A DNA stretch of 52,629 nt from CAYMSA01 sp964392965 (GCA_964392965.1 CAYMSA010000003.1:1-52629); one strand, 5' to 3'. Positions 1 to 8,679 are shown, counted from the first letter of the stretch. A program made the numbers and translations. Notes: a model not told the origin generated them from the sequence alone.

Positions 1-227
1 GCGGCAAGCTCCGGCGCGTCGCGGTCCACCACGAAGCGGCGTACGGACTCGGCTGCCTCGAGCGTCTCCTCGGTACCGATACCGGTGAGCGCGGGGGCGT
101 CTGCCGAAAGCACGACCGCTCGAACGTAGACGGGAGTCGTGACGGGCAGCAGAGCGAGCCCGATCACCGCAACAGCGAGGACGACGACCACGAGCACGGC
201 CTCGGCGGCGGAGAAGACGGCCCGCAT
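1..227 (-). CDS. Partial membrane protein, DUF1461/TIGR01906-like (N-terminus only)
   Basis: This gene is not closed within the window; only the first 75 codons are present and the rest lies beyond position 1. It starts at ATG 227, four bases after the stop of the diguanylate cyclase, with a GGGAG ribosome site inside that gene's end. The visible protein begins MRAVFSAAEAVLVVVV and has one hydrophobic segment at about residues 8-28. An outward-facing stretch follows, then an acidic segment (TEETLEAAESVRRFV) that resembles the start of the DUF1461 family of integral membrane proteins. The function of that family is unknown. The family call rests on a short fragment and is tentative; that it is a real coding start is more certain, given the tight spacing and the ribosome site. 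Confidence 0.6.
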   Translation of the reverse strand, partial: MRAVFSAAEAVLVVVVLAVAVIGLALLPVTTPVYVRAVVLSADAPALTGIGTEETLEAAESVRRFVVDRDAPELA

Positions 228-231
228 CGGG

Positions 232-1599
232 TCACTCCCGCCCGGTCGGGTCACCGGCGTCCGGAGTGATGCGGCCCTCTTCATCCCTTTCGACCGCATC
301 CTCCGCCTCGGCCTCCTCCCCGTCTGCGGCGACGACGCCCCCGGGGGAGTTCTCGCCGCCGATGGCCACGTCGAAGCCCGATTCCCTGGCGGGCAACACC
401 GCACGGTTGCCTCCCGCGAGCGTCGCAGCGGCAAGTGCCTGGTCCGCCGAGTCCAGCAGGTCCTCGGGCGTGGCGCCATGCCCGGGGAAGATGGCGATGC
501 CGATGCTCACGGTCACGCCGACATCGTCGACACGCAGCGCGCCGATGGAGGAGCGCAGCTCTTCGGCGATGCGCGTCGCCCGCTCGCGCAGCGGCTCGCG
601 TCCGCCGGTGCCGGCGCCAGCCCCCGGCAGGATGAGCGCGAACTCTTCCCCACCCACGCGGCATGCGATACCCGGCACGAGCGCATAGGAGACGTCATCG
701 CCGTCGGCGGCGATCGAGATCCGCTCGGCGACCTTGACCAGGAGCCGATCTCCGGTGGTCAGACCGAAGACCTGGTTCACGTCGCCGAGACGGTCGACGT
801 CGACCAGCAGAAGCGCCAGCTCGCTCCCACCGGCACCGGCGCGGGCGCACTCGCGAGCGAGCACCCGCTGGAAGTAGACGGCGTTGAACAGGCCGGTGAG
901 CCCGTCGACGAAGCCGTTCGCGCCCGCGTGCGGCCCGCGCTCGAGAACGCCCCGGATCAGCAGCGTCCCCGCGAACGTCGCCCCGGCGAACATCGTGATC
1001 TCCCACAGGTAGCGGGCGATGACATACGTGATGTTCCTGCCGAGCGCGCTGTCAACGATGGGCAGGTCGAGTGGCGGAAGCCAGCCCATGTAGCAGCCGA
1101 AGTAGACACAGCCGAGCATGAAGGCCGCCGCTCCCGCCAGGAACCAGACGTGCCTGGGTCGCGGAAGGATGAACGCTCCCTCGAGTATGAACAGCAGGTA
1201 GATGGACGAGAACCACGAGAGCGCACCGCCGCTGTAGTAGACGAGCACCGTGGCCACAACCATGTCGAGCAACAACTGTGCTTGATTGAGATAGGCGATG
1301 TTGCCGAAGCGGCGATACGTGAGCTGGTAGTACGTGTTGTAGGCGATGACGAACACGAGGGCGACAGCCGGAACGCGCATGTTGTCGACGAACGTATCGG
1401 TGGTCAACGTGGTCGTGAAGACAAGGCCGCCCACCAGCGAGAAGACCATCAGGGTCGCAACGATGACCCAGCGGATCCGGATGACCAGTCCCACGCGGTC
1501 GATATTCGCACGCAGCGCCTCGATGTCGTGCTGGCTCGGGTCGTCCCGCCAGGACACGAGCGTCTTGCGCGCGAGTGACCGCCCGAATCGCACTCTCAT
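232..1599 (-). CDS. Membrane-bound diguanylate cyclase (GGDEF)
   Basis: A 455-residue protein predicted to make cyclic di-GMP from two GTP. Residues about 37-217 hold roughly six membrane segments with short loops, so the sensor is membrane-embedded rather than a large outer domain. The GGDEF domain spans about 230-405. The catalytic loop reads GGEEF at 316-320, the first metal-binding aspartate lies in LLLVDVDRLGD, and a late SIGIA strand is present. The inhibitory RxxD site that usually precedes the loop is absent: the aligned residues are LVPG. The last 50 residues are acidic, low complexity and unlike the domain. It begins 19 bases after the stop of the M28-like gene and is followed at once by the DUF1461-like gene, which suggests one transcript. 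The ATG start has only a modest GGGAAG upstream. Confidence 0.9.
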   Translation of the reverse strand: MRVRFGRSLARKTLVSWRDDPSQHDIEALRANIDRVGLVIRIRWVIVATLMVFSLVGGLVFTTTLTTDTFVDNMRVPAVALVFVIAYNTYYQLTYRRFGNIAYLNQAQLLLDMVVATVLVYYSGGALSWFSSIYLLFILEGAFILPRPRHVWFLAGAAAFMLGCVYFGCYMGWLPPLDLPIVDSALGRNITYVIARYLWEITMFAGATFAGTLLIRGVLERGPHAGANGFVDGLTGLFNAVYFQRVLARECARAGAGGSELALLLVDVDRLGDVNQVFGLTTGDRLLVKVAERISIAADGDDVSYALVPGIACRVGGEEFALILPGAGAGTGGREPLRERATRIAEELRSSIGALRVDDVGVTVSIGIAIFPGHGATPEDLLDSADQALAAATLAGGNRAVLPARESGFDVAIGGENSPGGVVAADGEEAEAEDAVERDEEGRITPDAGDPTGRE

Positions 1600-1618
1600 C
1601 GACCGTCGCTTCCCACGG

Positions 1619-3481
1619 CTACAGATCGCGCACGAGCGCGGTCACGAACGCCACCGCACGCTCGACGTTCGCTTCGGCGACGTTCTCGATCGTGTCGCTT
1701 CCCCATGCGCGGTCCGGCAGGAGGCCGTTGATGTCGAATGCCATGAGGCTCATCGCCTTGTGGCGCTTCCTGAGCGCAGGCAGCGCGTCAGTCAGGACTC
1801 CCTTCGTCTTGCGTGAGGTGGCCTCGAAACCGGCCTCGCGGGCGGTGCGCCTCGCCTGAGCCACCAACCGACGGTCGGCGTGACGGTCGGTCATGAGCCC
1901 CTCGGACGTCACGAACGAGAGCGCGCCCGAGCCGACCCCGTCGATCACGATGAAGAGAGCGTCGCGCAGGTCGTCGCCGTAGGCGTCCAGCAGGGCGCGC
2001 ATGCCGAACGCGCCCGGTGCGCTCGCGCCGGTGGCCACGAACCAGATCTCCTTCTCGGCAAGCGCCCGGTCGACACGCTCGGTGACACGCTTCCGGATGC
2101 GCGCGGCGAGCTCGGCCTCCGTGAGTTCCGGTTCGCCTCCCGCCATACCGAACTTGAGGCCCGCGTCCTCTTCATCCTCGTCGATGTTCTCCCAGCTCCC
2201 GATCCTCCGACCGGCCTTGCGAACCTCGAAGCCGCTGCCAACGCCGAGCCAGTCGCGAACGCCGCGTGTCGCGGGCTCCCGCTCCGGCCCGGCGGCCAGC
2301 TCCACCTCGGGCTCCTCGGCATCGAGCGCCTGCGGCGCACGGTCGCGGAGCGTCGATCGACGCCCCCCCGCCGACCGCTCGCCGAAGATGGCGCGTCGCG
2401 GGAATGAGGGCTCGACGTGATCGTCTTCCGAGGGCTCGTCGTAGGAGAGGTCGCGACCGTAGCCGGACTCGAGCGGAAGATCGAGGCTCGCCTGTCCCTC
2501 GGTGGCGCCCGACTCGACCCACTCGATGTCTGCGTCCAGGTCGTCGAAGGCCCGGGGGGCAGCCGGACGCGGCGTGACGACGTTGGAGATGTTGATCGGA
2601 CCGGACTCCCAGCCCGCGTCATCGAAGCCGTCGAGCCGGGCCGTCCTGAAGGAGCCGTCGGCGAGGGCGCCACCCACGGGACGGTACTCGAGGAGCGCGT
2701 CCTCGATGACCACGTCGGCCTCTCGGGCGACCTCCGCCGAGTGCCTCACGGGCGTGAAGCGGGTCGTGTGGTCATCGGAGGCCGGAACCGTGGCCTGCAT
2801 GACGCCGAGGAGCGCGGCCACCCCCGAGGCGTTGTGGTTGGCGCCCTCGCCCGGCTCCATCGCGACCTCGCCATAGAGCGTCATCACGAGGAAGACGAGC
2901 GGGTAGACGGCTGCAAGAAGGGTGACGTAGCCGACCCAGGGCGTCCATCCGGCCGCGAAGGGCATCCGGCCGAGCAGGATGAGGAGCGCGGTGACGATCG
3001 CCATCCACCAGGCGGCTGTCTTCAGCTTCCAGGCGTTTCGGACGAGACCGGGGCCGTCGAAGACCGACGGCTTCGGTGAGTCATATGGGGCGACGATGAC
3101 CACACGCTGCAGCCGGTCTCCCCGGCGCATGTGCGGTATGTGCCGGGCGATGATGTTCTGCGAAGGGCCGCGGGGAAGCAACCGCGAGAGGCCCGGGCGC
3201 AGGTCGAGCTCGAGCCGCAGGAGGACGGCCCCGATCGCGGCGAGCGCGAGCGCCGGCCAGCCCCACCACAGCGCCAGCACCGCCGCGATGACAGTGAGCG
3301 CGCAGCAGATCACGACGGCCCACGACCGTGTCCTCGGGCACTCGAACTCCTGCCGCTCGGTCGTGAGACCCTGCGCGCGGAAGACGCCCTCGATGTAGTC
3401 GGCCGCGCTCGCCTCGGCATCGGTGGTGGCCGGGCGCGGGCCGATCACCGTAGCCAGCTGACGGATGTGCTCCATGACCAT
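1619..3481 (-). CDS. M28-like membrane protein with metal ligands replaced (probable pseudopeptidase)
   Basis: A 620-residue protein with the outline of an M28 aminopeptidase: an N-terminal helix typical of the family (RPATTDAEASAADYI), a strand ending APYDS near residue 131, and GANHNASGVAALL near 213. In active M28 enzymes these read AH.DS and GANDNASG, where His and Asp bind zinc; here they are Pro and His. The usual Glu-Glu pair is replaced by ATGASAPGAFG, and the final His region reads WGSDT. All the zinc ligands I can place therefore look lost. Four or so membrane segments occur at about 54-90 and 155-202. A roughly 200-residue acidic, low-complexity stretch interrupts the domain. I chose the ATG at 3481 because AGGAG sits five bases upstream; longer starts lack a site. 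A binding or scaffold role is an inference. Confidence 0.7.
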   Translation of the reverse strand: MVMEHIRQLATVIGPRPATTDAEASAADYIEGVFRAQGLTTERQEFECPRTRSWAVVICCALTVIAAVLALWWGWPALALAAIGAVLLRLELDLRPGLSRLLPRGPSQNIIARHIPHMRRGDRLQRVVIVAPYDSPKPSVFDGPGLVRNAWKLKTAAWWMAIVTALLILLGRMPFAAGWTPWVGYVTLLAAVYPLVFLVMTLYGEVAMEPGEGANHNASGVAALLGVMQATVPASDDHTTRFTPVRHSAEVAREADVVIEDALLEYRPVGGALADGSFRTARLDGFDDAGWESGPINISNVVTPRPAAPRAFDDLDADIEWVESGATEGQASLDLPLESGYGRDLSYDEPSEDDHVEPSFPRRAIFGERSAGGRRSTLRDRAPQALDAEEPEVELAAGPEREPATRGVRDWLGVGSGFEVRKAGRRIGSWENIDEDEEDAGLKFGMAGGEPELTEAELAARIRKRVTERVDRALAEKEIWFVATGASAPGAFGMRALLDAYGDDLRDALFIVIDGVGSGALSFVTSEGLMTDRHADRRLVAQARRTAREAGFEATSRKTKGVLTDALPALRKRHKAMSLMAFDINGLLPDRAWGSDTIENVAEANVERAVAFVTALVRDL

Positions 3482-3626
3482 GACTGCTCCTATGAAGACC
3501 GTCCCCGGCGTCCGCACCGCGGTGACGTCCGGCCGCGTCGGTGACCAGGGCGCGCCCCGGAGTATGCTCGTTCATGTCCGGCAACTAGAGTACACGACCC
3601 GGGCGACGCTGGCGCACCTCCCCGCG

Positions 3627-4631
3627 CTATGCTTGCGGCGCAATCGCCCGCTTTCGACGCTCGGCACGCACCTGGATGAGCTCGGCGACGATGGCGATGG
3701 CGAGTTCGGCGGGCGTTCTTGCGCCGAACTTGAGGCCGATGGGGGCGTGCGTCGCCTCGAGACGTGCCCGGTCGACACCGGCCTCCTCCGCAAGGTCGAA
3801 GACACGGGCGTTCTTCTGAGGATGACCCACCATTCCCACGTAGTCGGCACCCGACAGGAGCCCGAAGGCGAGCGCCTGCGGATCATGCATGTGCCCGCGC
3901 GTAAGGACACAGATGTAGTCGTCCGACGTGACGCCCAGATCGGGTATCGTGTCGAAGCTCTCGATGAGTACCCTCTGCGACAGCGGGAAGCGCTCGGCTG
4001 TAAGGTATGCGGGGTCGTCGTCGACGACGACGGTCTCGAACTCGACACTCTGCGCGACGCGCTCGACCTCGGCGGCAAGCGTGCTCGCGCCCAGAAGGAG
4101 CACCTGCGAGCGCCGGAAGAGCGGCATCGACTTCCAGGCGACGCCCGCGTACTGCTCGTCGTGCATCGCCGGGCCTCGCGTGATGTCGAGTATCTGGAAG
4201 CGGTCGCGCTTGCTGAGGGACCGGGAGAAGACGATTTCGGCCTCGGCACGCTCCCCGCCGGGGTTGATCACGAGGAACACACCCGGAAGCGCATCAGCAC
4301 TCCCCATACCTTCGCCGCGGATGCCCACGACGTCCGTGTCATCGCTGTCCAACACCGCCTCGGGGTCGGTCACCAGCTTGAAGCCCATCCAGGCGCGCTC
4401 GTTGCCATCGATGGCCTCGATCGCCCGTTCGAGCGTGGGGATGTCGGCAGCCGAGAGCGCGGCAAGCACGCTGGAGAGTGACTCCGGTGAGACATTGGGG
4501 TCTCCCGCGAGTGCTCCGGGCGCGAAGCACGGGAGCTCCCAGGGCTCGACAACCGGCACCTCCTCCGCGCGTAGCGCGTCGATCATCCGCTCGAGCACAG
4601 CCTTGAGGCCGCTGACGGACGCACTCTGCAC
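3627..4631 (-). CDS. XdhC/CoxI family molybdenum-enzyme maturation protein
   Basis: A 334-residue XdhC-family protein. Family members bind molybdenum cofactor and help insert it, after sulfuration, into xanthine dehydrogenase-type hydroxylases. The N-terminal XdhC_CoxI domain carries the ELPCFAPG and GEGMGSADALPGVFLVI segments. The C-terminal half is the Rossmann-like XdhC_C domain: a strand LLLGASTLAAEV, then RGHMHD, ADYVGMVGHPQKN, and the late HAPIGLKFGARTPAELAI motif. The open frame extends upstream to 4943 but that part looks like antisense sequence. GTG at 4631 has AAGGAGG eight bases ahead and starts the conserved domain. No molybdenum hydroxylase lies in the window, so its client enzyme must be elsewhere. 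A TorD-type chaperone at the far end of the window also implies molybdoenzymes in this organism. Confidence 0.85.
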   Translation of the reverse strand: MQSASVSGLKAVLERMIDALRAEEVPVVEPWELPCFAPGALAGDPNVSPESLSSVLAALSAADIPTLERAIEAIDGNERAWMGFKLVTDPEAVLDSDDTDVVGIRGEGMGSADALPGVFLVINPGGERAEAEIVFSRSLSKRDRFQILDITRGPAMHDEQYAGVAWKSMPLFRRSQVLLLGASTLAAEVERVAQSVEFETVVVDDDPAYLTAERFPLSQRVLIESFDTIPDLGVTSDDYICVLTRGHMHDPQALAFGLLSGADYVGMVGHPQKNARVFDLAEEAGVDRARLEATHAPIGLKFGARTPAELAIAIVAELIQVRAERRKRAIAPQA

Positions 4632-4769
4632 GCTCTCGCCCTCCTTAGTCGCGGTCGCCGGGCGGAGCCCTTCGGCAGACTCGGTTACGGAACCCGACCA
4701 TGTTCCCACCTCGCGACGGACGGCGCCACCACACGCGTCATCTCGTCGCGACGGCGATGCCCCCGACAC

Positions 4770-4806
4770 ACGCACGCCCGCCCCGGAAACCGGAGCGGGC
4801 GTGCGT
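4770..4806 (-). terminator. Hairpin terminator after hcp
   Basis: A 17-base stem beginning ACGCACGCCCGC pairs across an AAA loop with one mismatch. It lies 19 bases beyond the hcp stop on the minus strand and before xdhC. There is no clear T-run, as is common at high GC. It probably separates the hcp transcript from xdhC. Confidence 0.65.
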
Positions 4807-4824
4807 GGTGGCGCCGGAGCGATC

Positions 4825-6456
4825 CTACGCGAGAATCGCCGCCAGGTCGGCCTCGGCACTCTCGCCGATGGGCTGGATGTTGAAGTTGTCCACGAGCACC
4901 TGGAGCACGGCCGGCGTGATGAACGCGGGAAGTGTGGGTCCAAGGCGGATGTCCTTGATGCCCAGGTGCAGCAGCGTGAGCAGGATCGCCACGGCCTTCT
5001 GCTCGTACCAGGAGAGGATCATCGAGAGCGGCAGGTCGTTCACGCCCACGCCGAAGGCATCAGCGAGCGCGACCGCGATCCTGATCGCGGAGTAAGCGTC
5101 GTTGCACTGGCCCACGTCGAGGAGACGCGGGATCCCGCCGATCTCGCCGAGCTGGTGATCGAAGAAGCGGAACTTGCCGCACGCGAGCGTGAGGATGACG
5201 GTGTCAGCCGGAGCCTGGTCCACGAAGTCCGTGTAGTACGAACGGCCCGGCTTGGCACCGTCGCAGCCACCTACGAGGAAGAAGTGGCGGATGGCGCCCG
5301 CCTTGACCGCGTCGATGACGGCCGGGGCCACGCCGAGGACGGCCTCATGGCCGAAACCCACCATGACCGAGCCGGCGTCGACCTCATCGGTGAAGCCGGG
5401 AAGCTCGAGCGCCCGATCGATGACGGCCTTGAACTCGCCGTTCTCGACGTGCACGGCGCTCGGGTGAGCCACACGACCGGTAGTGAAGATGTTGGCCGAG
5501 TACGTGTCGCGCGGATTCTGGATGCAGTTGGTGGTCATGAGGATGGCGCCGGGGAACTCGTCGAACTCCTTGCGCTGGTTCTGCCACGCGGTGCCGTAGT
5601 GGCCGTAGAAGTGCGGGTACTCCTTGAGCTTGGGGTAACCGTGGCTCGGCAGCATCTCGCCGTGCGTGTAGATGTCGATGCCGAGTCCCTCGGTCTGCTC
5701 CAGGAGCTCCTTCAGGTCCTTGAGGTCATGGCCGGAGACCAGGATGGCCTTGTTGGGCCGATGGCCGAGCGGGACCTGGGTGGGAACCGGGTTGCCATAC
5801 GCGCCGGTGTTGGCGGCGTCGAGGAGCTCCATCGTGCGCAGGTTCACCTCGCCGGTCTTGAGTGCGAGACCGACCCAGTCGCCAAGCTCGAGGCTCTTGT
5901 CGGAGAGCGCAGCAAGGAGTTCGTGCTCGAACGCGTAGATCGCGGGATCGGTGTGGCCGAGCATGCGGGCGTGGTCGGCATAAGCCGCGATGCCCTTGAG
6001 ACCGTACACCGACGTCTGCTGAAGCGCCTGCACGTTCTCGTCCCGATCGTGATCGCTGAAGATGCCCACTGACTCGCCCTGTGCGATGAGCTCCTCAAGC
6101 GTCGCTGCGGGCTCGAAGGCCACTGCGGAATCGTCTGCAGGGATGGTGCCGCCTGCGGCCTCCACCGCAGCCCGAAGCACCGACTTGACCTCGGCTCCAC
6201 GGCGGATGATGCCTGCGAGGTGCTCCGCGTCGAAGTCCACGTTGGTGATGGTGGTGAAGAGGGCACCGGTCACAAACTCGTCGGCGTTGTCATCGACGAC
6301 ACCCACCCGGGCACCCGCAACCGCGATGGCGGCGATGCCCTTGATCTGGTGCATCAGCAGGTCCTGAAGCGCCGCCACGTCCGGCGTCTTGCCGCACACG
6401 CCGGTCTTGGTGCAGCCGGTCCCCCCTGCGGTCTGTTCGCACTGATTGCAGAACAT
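4825..6456 (-). CDS. hcp: Hydroxylamine reductase / hybrid-cluster protein
   Basis: A 543-residue hybrid-cluster protein. The family reduces hydroxylamine to ammonia in vitro and acts as a nitric oxide reductase in E. coli; it protects anaerobes from nitrosative stress. The N-terminal cysteines at 3, 6, 15 and 21 hold the ordinary cubane cluster in the short-spaced pattern of strict anaerobes. Hybrid-cluster ligands are recognisable: the acidic residue in YTHGEMLP, cysteines in TTNCIQNP, GGCDGAKPG, LACGKFRFF and VGQCNDAYS, and the Glu and Lys of SWYEQKAV. AAAGGAG lies nine bases before the ATG. An 83-base spacer separates it from the upstream ferredoxin gene, its likely electron donor, in the same direction. 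Control by the divergent Crp/Fnr regulator is likely. Confidence 0.97.
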   Translation of the reverse strand: MFCNQCEQTAGGTGCTKTGVCGKTPDVAALQDLLMHQIKGIAAIAVAGARVGVVDDNADEFVTGALFTTITNVDFDAEHLAGIIRRGAEVKSVLRAAVEAAGGTIPADDSAVAFEPAATLEELIAQGESVGIFSDHDRDENVQALQQTSVYGLKGIAAYADHARMLGHTDPAIYAFEHELLAALSDKSLELGDWVGLALKTGEVNLRTMELLDAANTGAYGNPVPTQVPLGHRPNKAILVSGHDLKDLKELLEQTEGLGIDIYTHGEMLPSHGYPKLKEYPHFYGHYGTAWQNQRKEFDEFPGAILMTTNCIQNPRDTYSANIFTTGRVAHPSAVHVENGEFKAVIDRALELPGFTDEVDAGSVMVGFGHEAVLGVAPAVIDAVKAGAIRHFFLVGGCDGAKPGRSYYTDFVDQAPADTVILTLACGKFRFFDHQLGEIGGIPRLLDVGQCNDAYSAIRIAVALADAFGVGVNDLPLSMILSWYEQKAVAILLTLLHLGIKDIRLGPTLPAFITPAVLQVLVDNFNIQPIGESAEADLAAILA

Positions 6457-6539
6457 GAATCATGCTCCTTTCGATCGGGAGGCGGGGCGATCGCCCGGCG
6501 CTCCTCGGTCCGGCCTGTCTCGTGTGACCCGCTCGCCGT

Positions 6540-6929
6540 CTAGCCGTGGATGAGGGCCGGCAGACAACGGGTGCATACCCACTCGCTGCGGCCCTGCTGC
6601 CTCACCGGCAGCAGAGGAACATGGTCTTCATCGACACCGCACCGGAAGCAGACCTGCGGGATGTAGGATTTCTGCTTCTCGACCACGATCTCCTCGGCGG
6701 CCTCATGGTCGAACGGCAGCGCCTCGCGCGTCTCGATGGTGAGTGCGCCGGTGGGACACACGCCGAGACAGAAGCCCGCACCGTCACACAGCTCCTCACG
6801 AATGACCTTGGCCTTGCCGTTGATGATCTGGATGGCGCCTTCCGCGCACGGGCTCACGCACGCGCCGCAGCCGTCGCACAGCTCTTCGTCGATCCGGACG
6901 ATCTGCCTCGTGACCGTTGCCTGAGACAT
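6540..6929 (-). CDS. Di-cluster [4Fe-4S] ferredoxin with C-terminal CxxC pairs
   Basis: A 129-residue ferredoxin. The first cluster motif is CDGCGACVSPC, closed by a second set, CDGAGFCLGVCPTGA, in which the second cysteine of the usual CxxC is Ala-Gly. Ligands are thus CxxCxxC...C and C(x5)C(x3)CP, so the second cluster may be atypical. The C-terminal part adds CFRCG and CTRCLP separated by about 23 residues, a zinc-ribbon-like or rubredoxin-like arrangement. I chose ATG 6927-6929 because AGGAG lies just upstream; the open frame runs 30 codons further with no site. Its place directly upstream of hcp suggests it passes electrons to Hcp. This partnership follows from known hcp-ferredoxin operons and is inferred here. 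Confidence 0.9.
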   Translation of the reverse strand: MSQATVTRQIVRIDEELCDGCGACVSPCAEGAIQIINGKAKVIREELCDGAGFCLGVCPTGALTIETREALPFDHEAAEEIVVEKQKSYIPQVCFRCGVDEDHVPLLPVRQQGRSEWVCTRCLPALIHG

Positions 6930-7030
6930 CGTCACTCCTCTCTCGTTCATCGGACGTCTGCGCGGTGCGCGGGACGCCGAACACAGCACCATGACAGCCC
7001 GAAGCCTATCCCCCCGCACCGGACGAGTCC

Positions 7031-7044
7031 TTGACGTTCGTCAA
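7031..7044. promoter_or_regulatory. FNR/HcpR-type palindromic operator
   Basis: TTGACGTTCGTCAA has perfect 6-base arms around a TT centre. It matches the half-site layout TTGAC-N4-GTCAA described for HcpR-type Crp/Fnr regulators of hcp genes. It lies between the ferredoxin-hcp genes and the divergent regulator. On the minus strand a weak -10-like ATAGGCT follows about 30 bases downstream, which would place the site near -41.5, the usual activating position. That placement is inferred. Confidence 0.65.
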
Positions 7045-7153
7045 GCCTCCGAGGATTCTTTCGGGGAAGCGCCGCGCGCATGCTGATCAGGCATCCGGAT
7101 CTGCTGCGCAAGACCACCCGACCTGCTGACGATGATCGAGACGGAGAGTCACG

Positions 7154-7818
7154 ATGCCCCGAGAACCACGCCCGGACGTGCTCGCGGCGCTGGCGGCCTG
7201 CACGCTCTGGCGCGGTGCGAGCGAAACGGGCATCCGCCGCCTCGCCGAGGTCGCCAGCACGCGTGAGGCGCCGCGCGGCACCACTCTGGTGACCGAGAGC
7301 GACCCGGCCGACCGCTTCGGCGTGGTCGTGAGCGGCAAGGTGCGCGTCTACCATCTCCAGCCCGACGGACGCTCGCTCACGTTCGAGACGGTCGAAAGCG
7401 GCGGTGTGCTCGGCGGTGTCGCCGCACTTGCCGGCGGTCGCTATCCGGCGAGCGTCGATGCCGCCACGCCGGTCGTGATCGCATGGCTGCCCCGCGAGGC
7501 TGTCTTCTCCCTCATGGCCGACGAGCCGGAGATCGCTCGCTCGATCATCTCCTCGCTCGCATTCCGGCTCATGAACCTCACGTCAGTGGTGCGCACCCTG
7601 GCGCTCGACGTGCCATCGCGGCTCGCTCGCTATCTGTTCCAGCGCGCGCTCGAGACGGGCGCGGCCACTCCCGAGGGACTGCTGGTCACGCTCGGCATGA
7701 CGAAGACCGAGCTCGCAGCGTCACTCGGCACGGTTCCCGAGACGCTCTCACGCGCGTTCGCGCGACTGCGCGACGACGGCGTCCTCGAAGTCCGGACGAA
7801 CGACGTGCTCGTGTTCGA
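7154..7818 (+). CDS. Crp/Fnr family regulator, probably HcpR-like (3' end lost in gap)
   Basis: At least 221 residues are visible before the run of Ns, which is nearly the full length for the family. An N-terminal cyclic-nucleotide-binding-like barrel spans about 15-125, followed by the long dimer helix and a C-terminal winged helix. The recognition helix contains PETLSRAF, which keeps the Glu, Ser and Arg used by FNR-type proteins to read TTGA/GTCAA half-sites. There is no N-terminal FNR cysteine cluster, so it is unlikely to sense oxygen through an iron-sulfur centre as FNR does. GGAGAG precedes the ATG. It is divergent from ferredoxin-hcp and shares the palindrome between them. It is probably the local activator responding to nitrosative stress; the ligand is unknown. 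Confidence 0.88.
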
Positions 7819-7918
7819 NNNNNNNNNNNNNNNNNNNNNNNNNNNNNNNNNNNNNNNNNNNNNNNNNNNNNNNNNNNNNNNNNNNNNNNNNNNNNNNNNN
7901 NNNNNNNNNNNNNNNNNN
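7819..7918. other. Scaffold gap of 100 Ns
   Basis: Exactly 100 undetermined bases, the usual placeholder for a join of unknown length. It removes the last codons of the Crp/Fnr regulator and the 3' end of the convergent coiled-coil gene. The true distance between them, and whether another gene lies inside, cannot be known from this sequence. Confidence 0.98.
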
Positions 7919-8679
7919 GCGAGCCACAGCGCGTCGATCTCCTTCGCCGAGGCGGCCAGCGCGAGCTTCGCGTCGAGGTACGCCACGAAGGCGCCGAAGT
8001 CCGCCTCGGGGAGTATCGCCGAGGCGCTTGCGAAGTTGTTGCGAGCCGCCTTGAAACGTTCCTCGGCCTGGGTCGTGTACTGGCTCGATGCCTTCACGCT
8101 CGCCGCCGTGTGCTTGTTGAACTCGGCGGCGGCCTGCGCGGTCATCGTCTCGGCCGCGGTGATCTCCGCCACTGCAGCGTCAACGAGCGCGATCGCCTTC
8201 GCGGCCCGGTAGTCGGCGTCGAGGATCACCGGCGCATGCGCCATCATCTCGACGCGGGCGTCCGCGCTCTCCTTGAGGGCGGCGGCGTAAGCGAGGTCGG
8301 CCTCGGGTAGGTCGGCCACAGCGCTCGCCGCCAGCGATGAGGCAAGCTGCGCCTGCTCGCGGACGGCGCCGACCACCGCACTCGCCTCGGCCGAGCTCGT
8401 GGCGATCTCCGACGAGACGTCAGCTTGGACGGCCGCGTCGACGAGCACGAGCTCGTCCTCGACGCCCTGCAGCGCGCTCTCGGCGCGCGTGATGAGATCA
8501 CGCGCAGCGCCGATCCGCTCGTAGTGCCTGAACGCGACGACGCCCGCTGCGGCGAGCACGACGATGACGATGGCCGAGACCGCCCAGACGACCGGTTTCA
8601 CGCGACGGCCACGGGGTGTCGACGGTGCACCTGCGGGCGCGGCCTCGGGGGTCGGCCCTTCGGGATTTCGTGTGTCCAT
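7919..8679 (-). CDS. Ala-rich coiled-coil protein with N-terminal membrane anchor (3' end lost in gap)
   Basis: I do not recognise this family. About 253 codons are visible before the gap. The protein starts MDTRNPEGPTPEAAP, a disordered Pro/Ala tail, followed by a basic GRRVKP and one membrane segment at about residues 30-51 (VWAVSAIVIVVLAAAGVVAF). The rest is a long Ala- and Glu-rich helical region with heptad-like spacing and no cysteines, so probably an extended coiled coil outside the membrane. GAGGAGG lies six bases before ATG 8679, which decides the start over the longer frame. The spacer to the divergent WYL pair is 335 bases. A structural or envelope-stress role is possible but unsupported. 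Confidence 0.75.

Noticed and set aside
139..1578. Long plus-strand open frame (479 codons) opposite the diguanylate cyclase
   Set aside because: Its product is low complexity, rich in Arg, Glu, Asp and Gly, and has no motif; it is the antisense of a gene with a clear GGEEF domain.
4632..4943. N-terminal extension of XdhC
   Set aside because: Arg/Ser/Pro-rich, crosses the hcp terminator and 3' end, and the GTG at 4631 has a strong ribosome site.
3928..6072. 714-codon plus-strand frame opposite xdhC and hcp
   Set aside because: Both minus-strand genes are firmly identified; the frame is open only because high GC makes stops rare.
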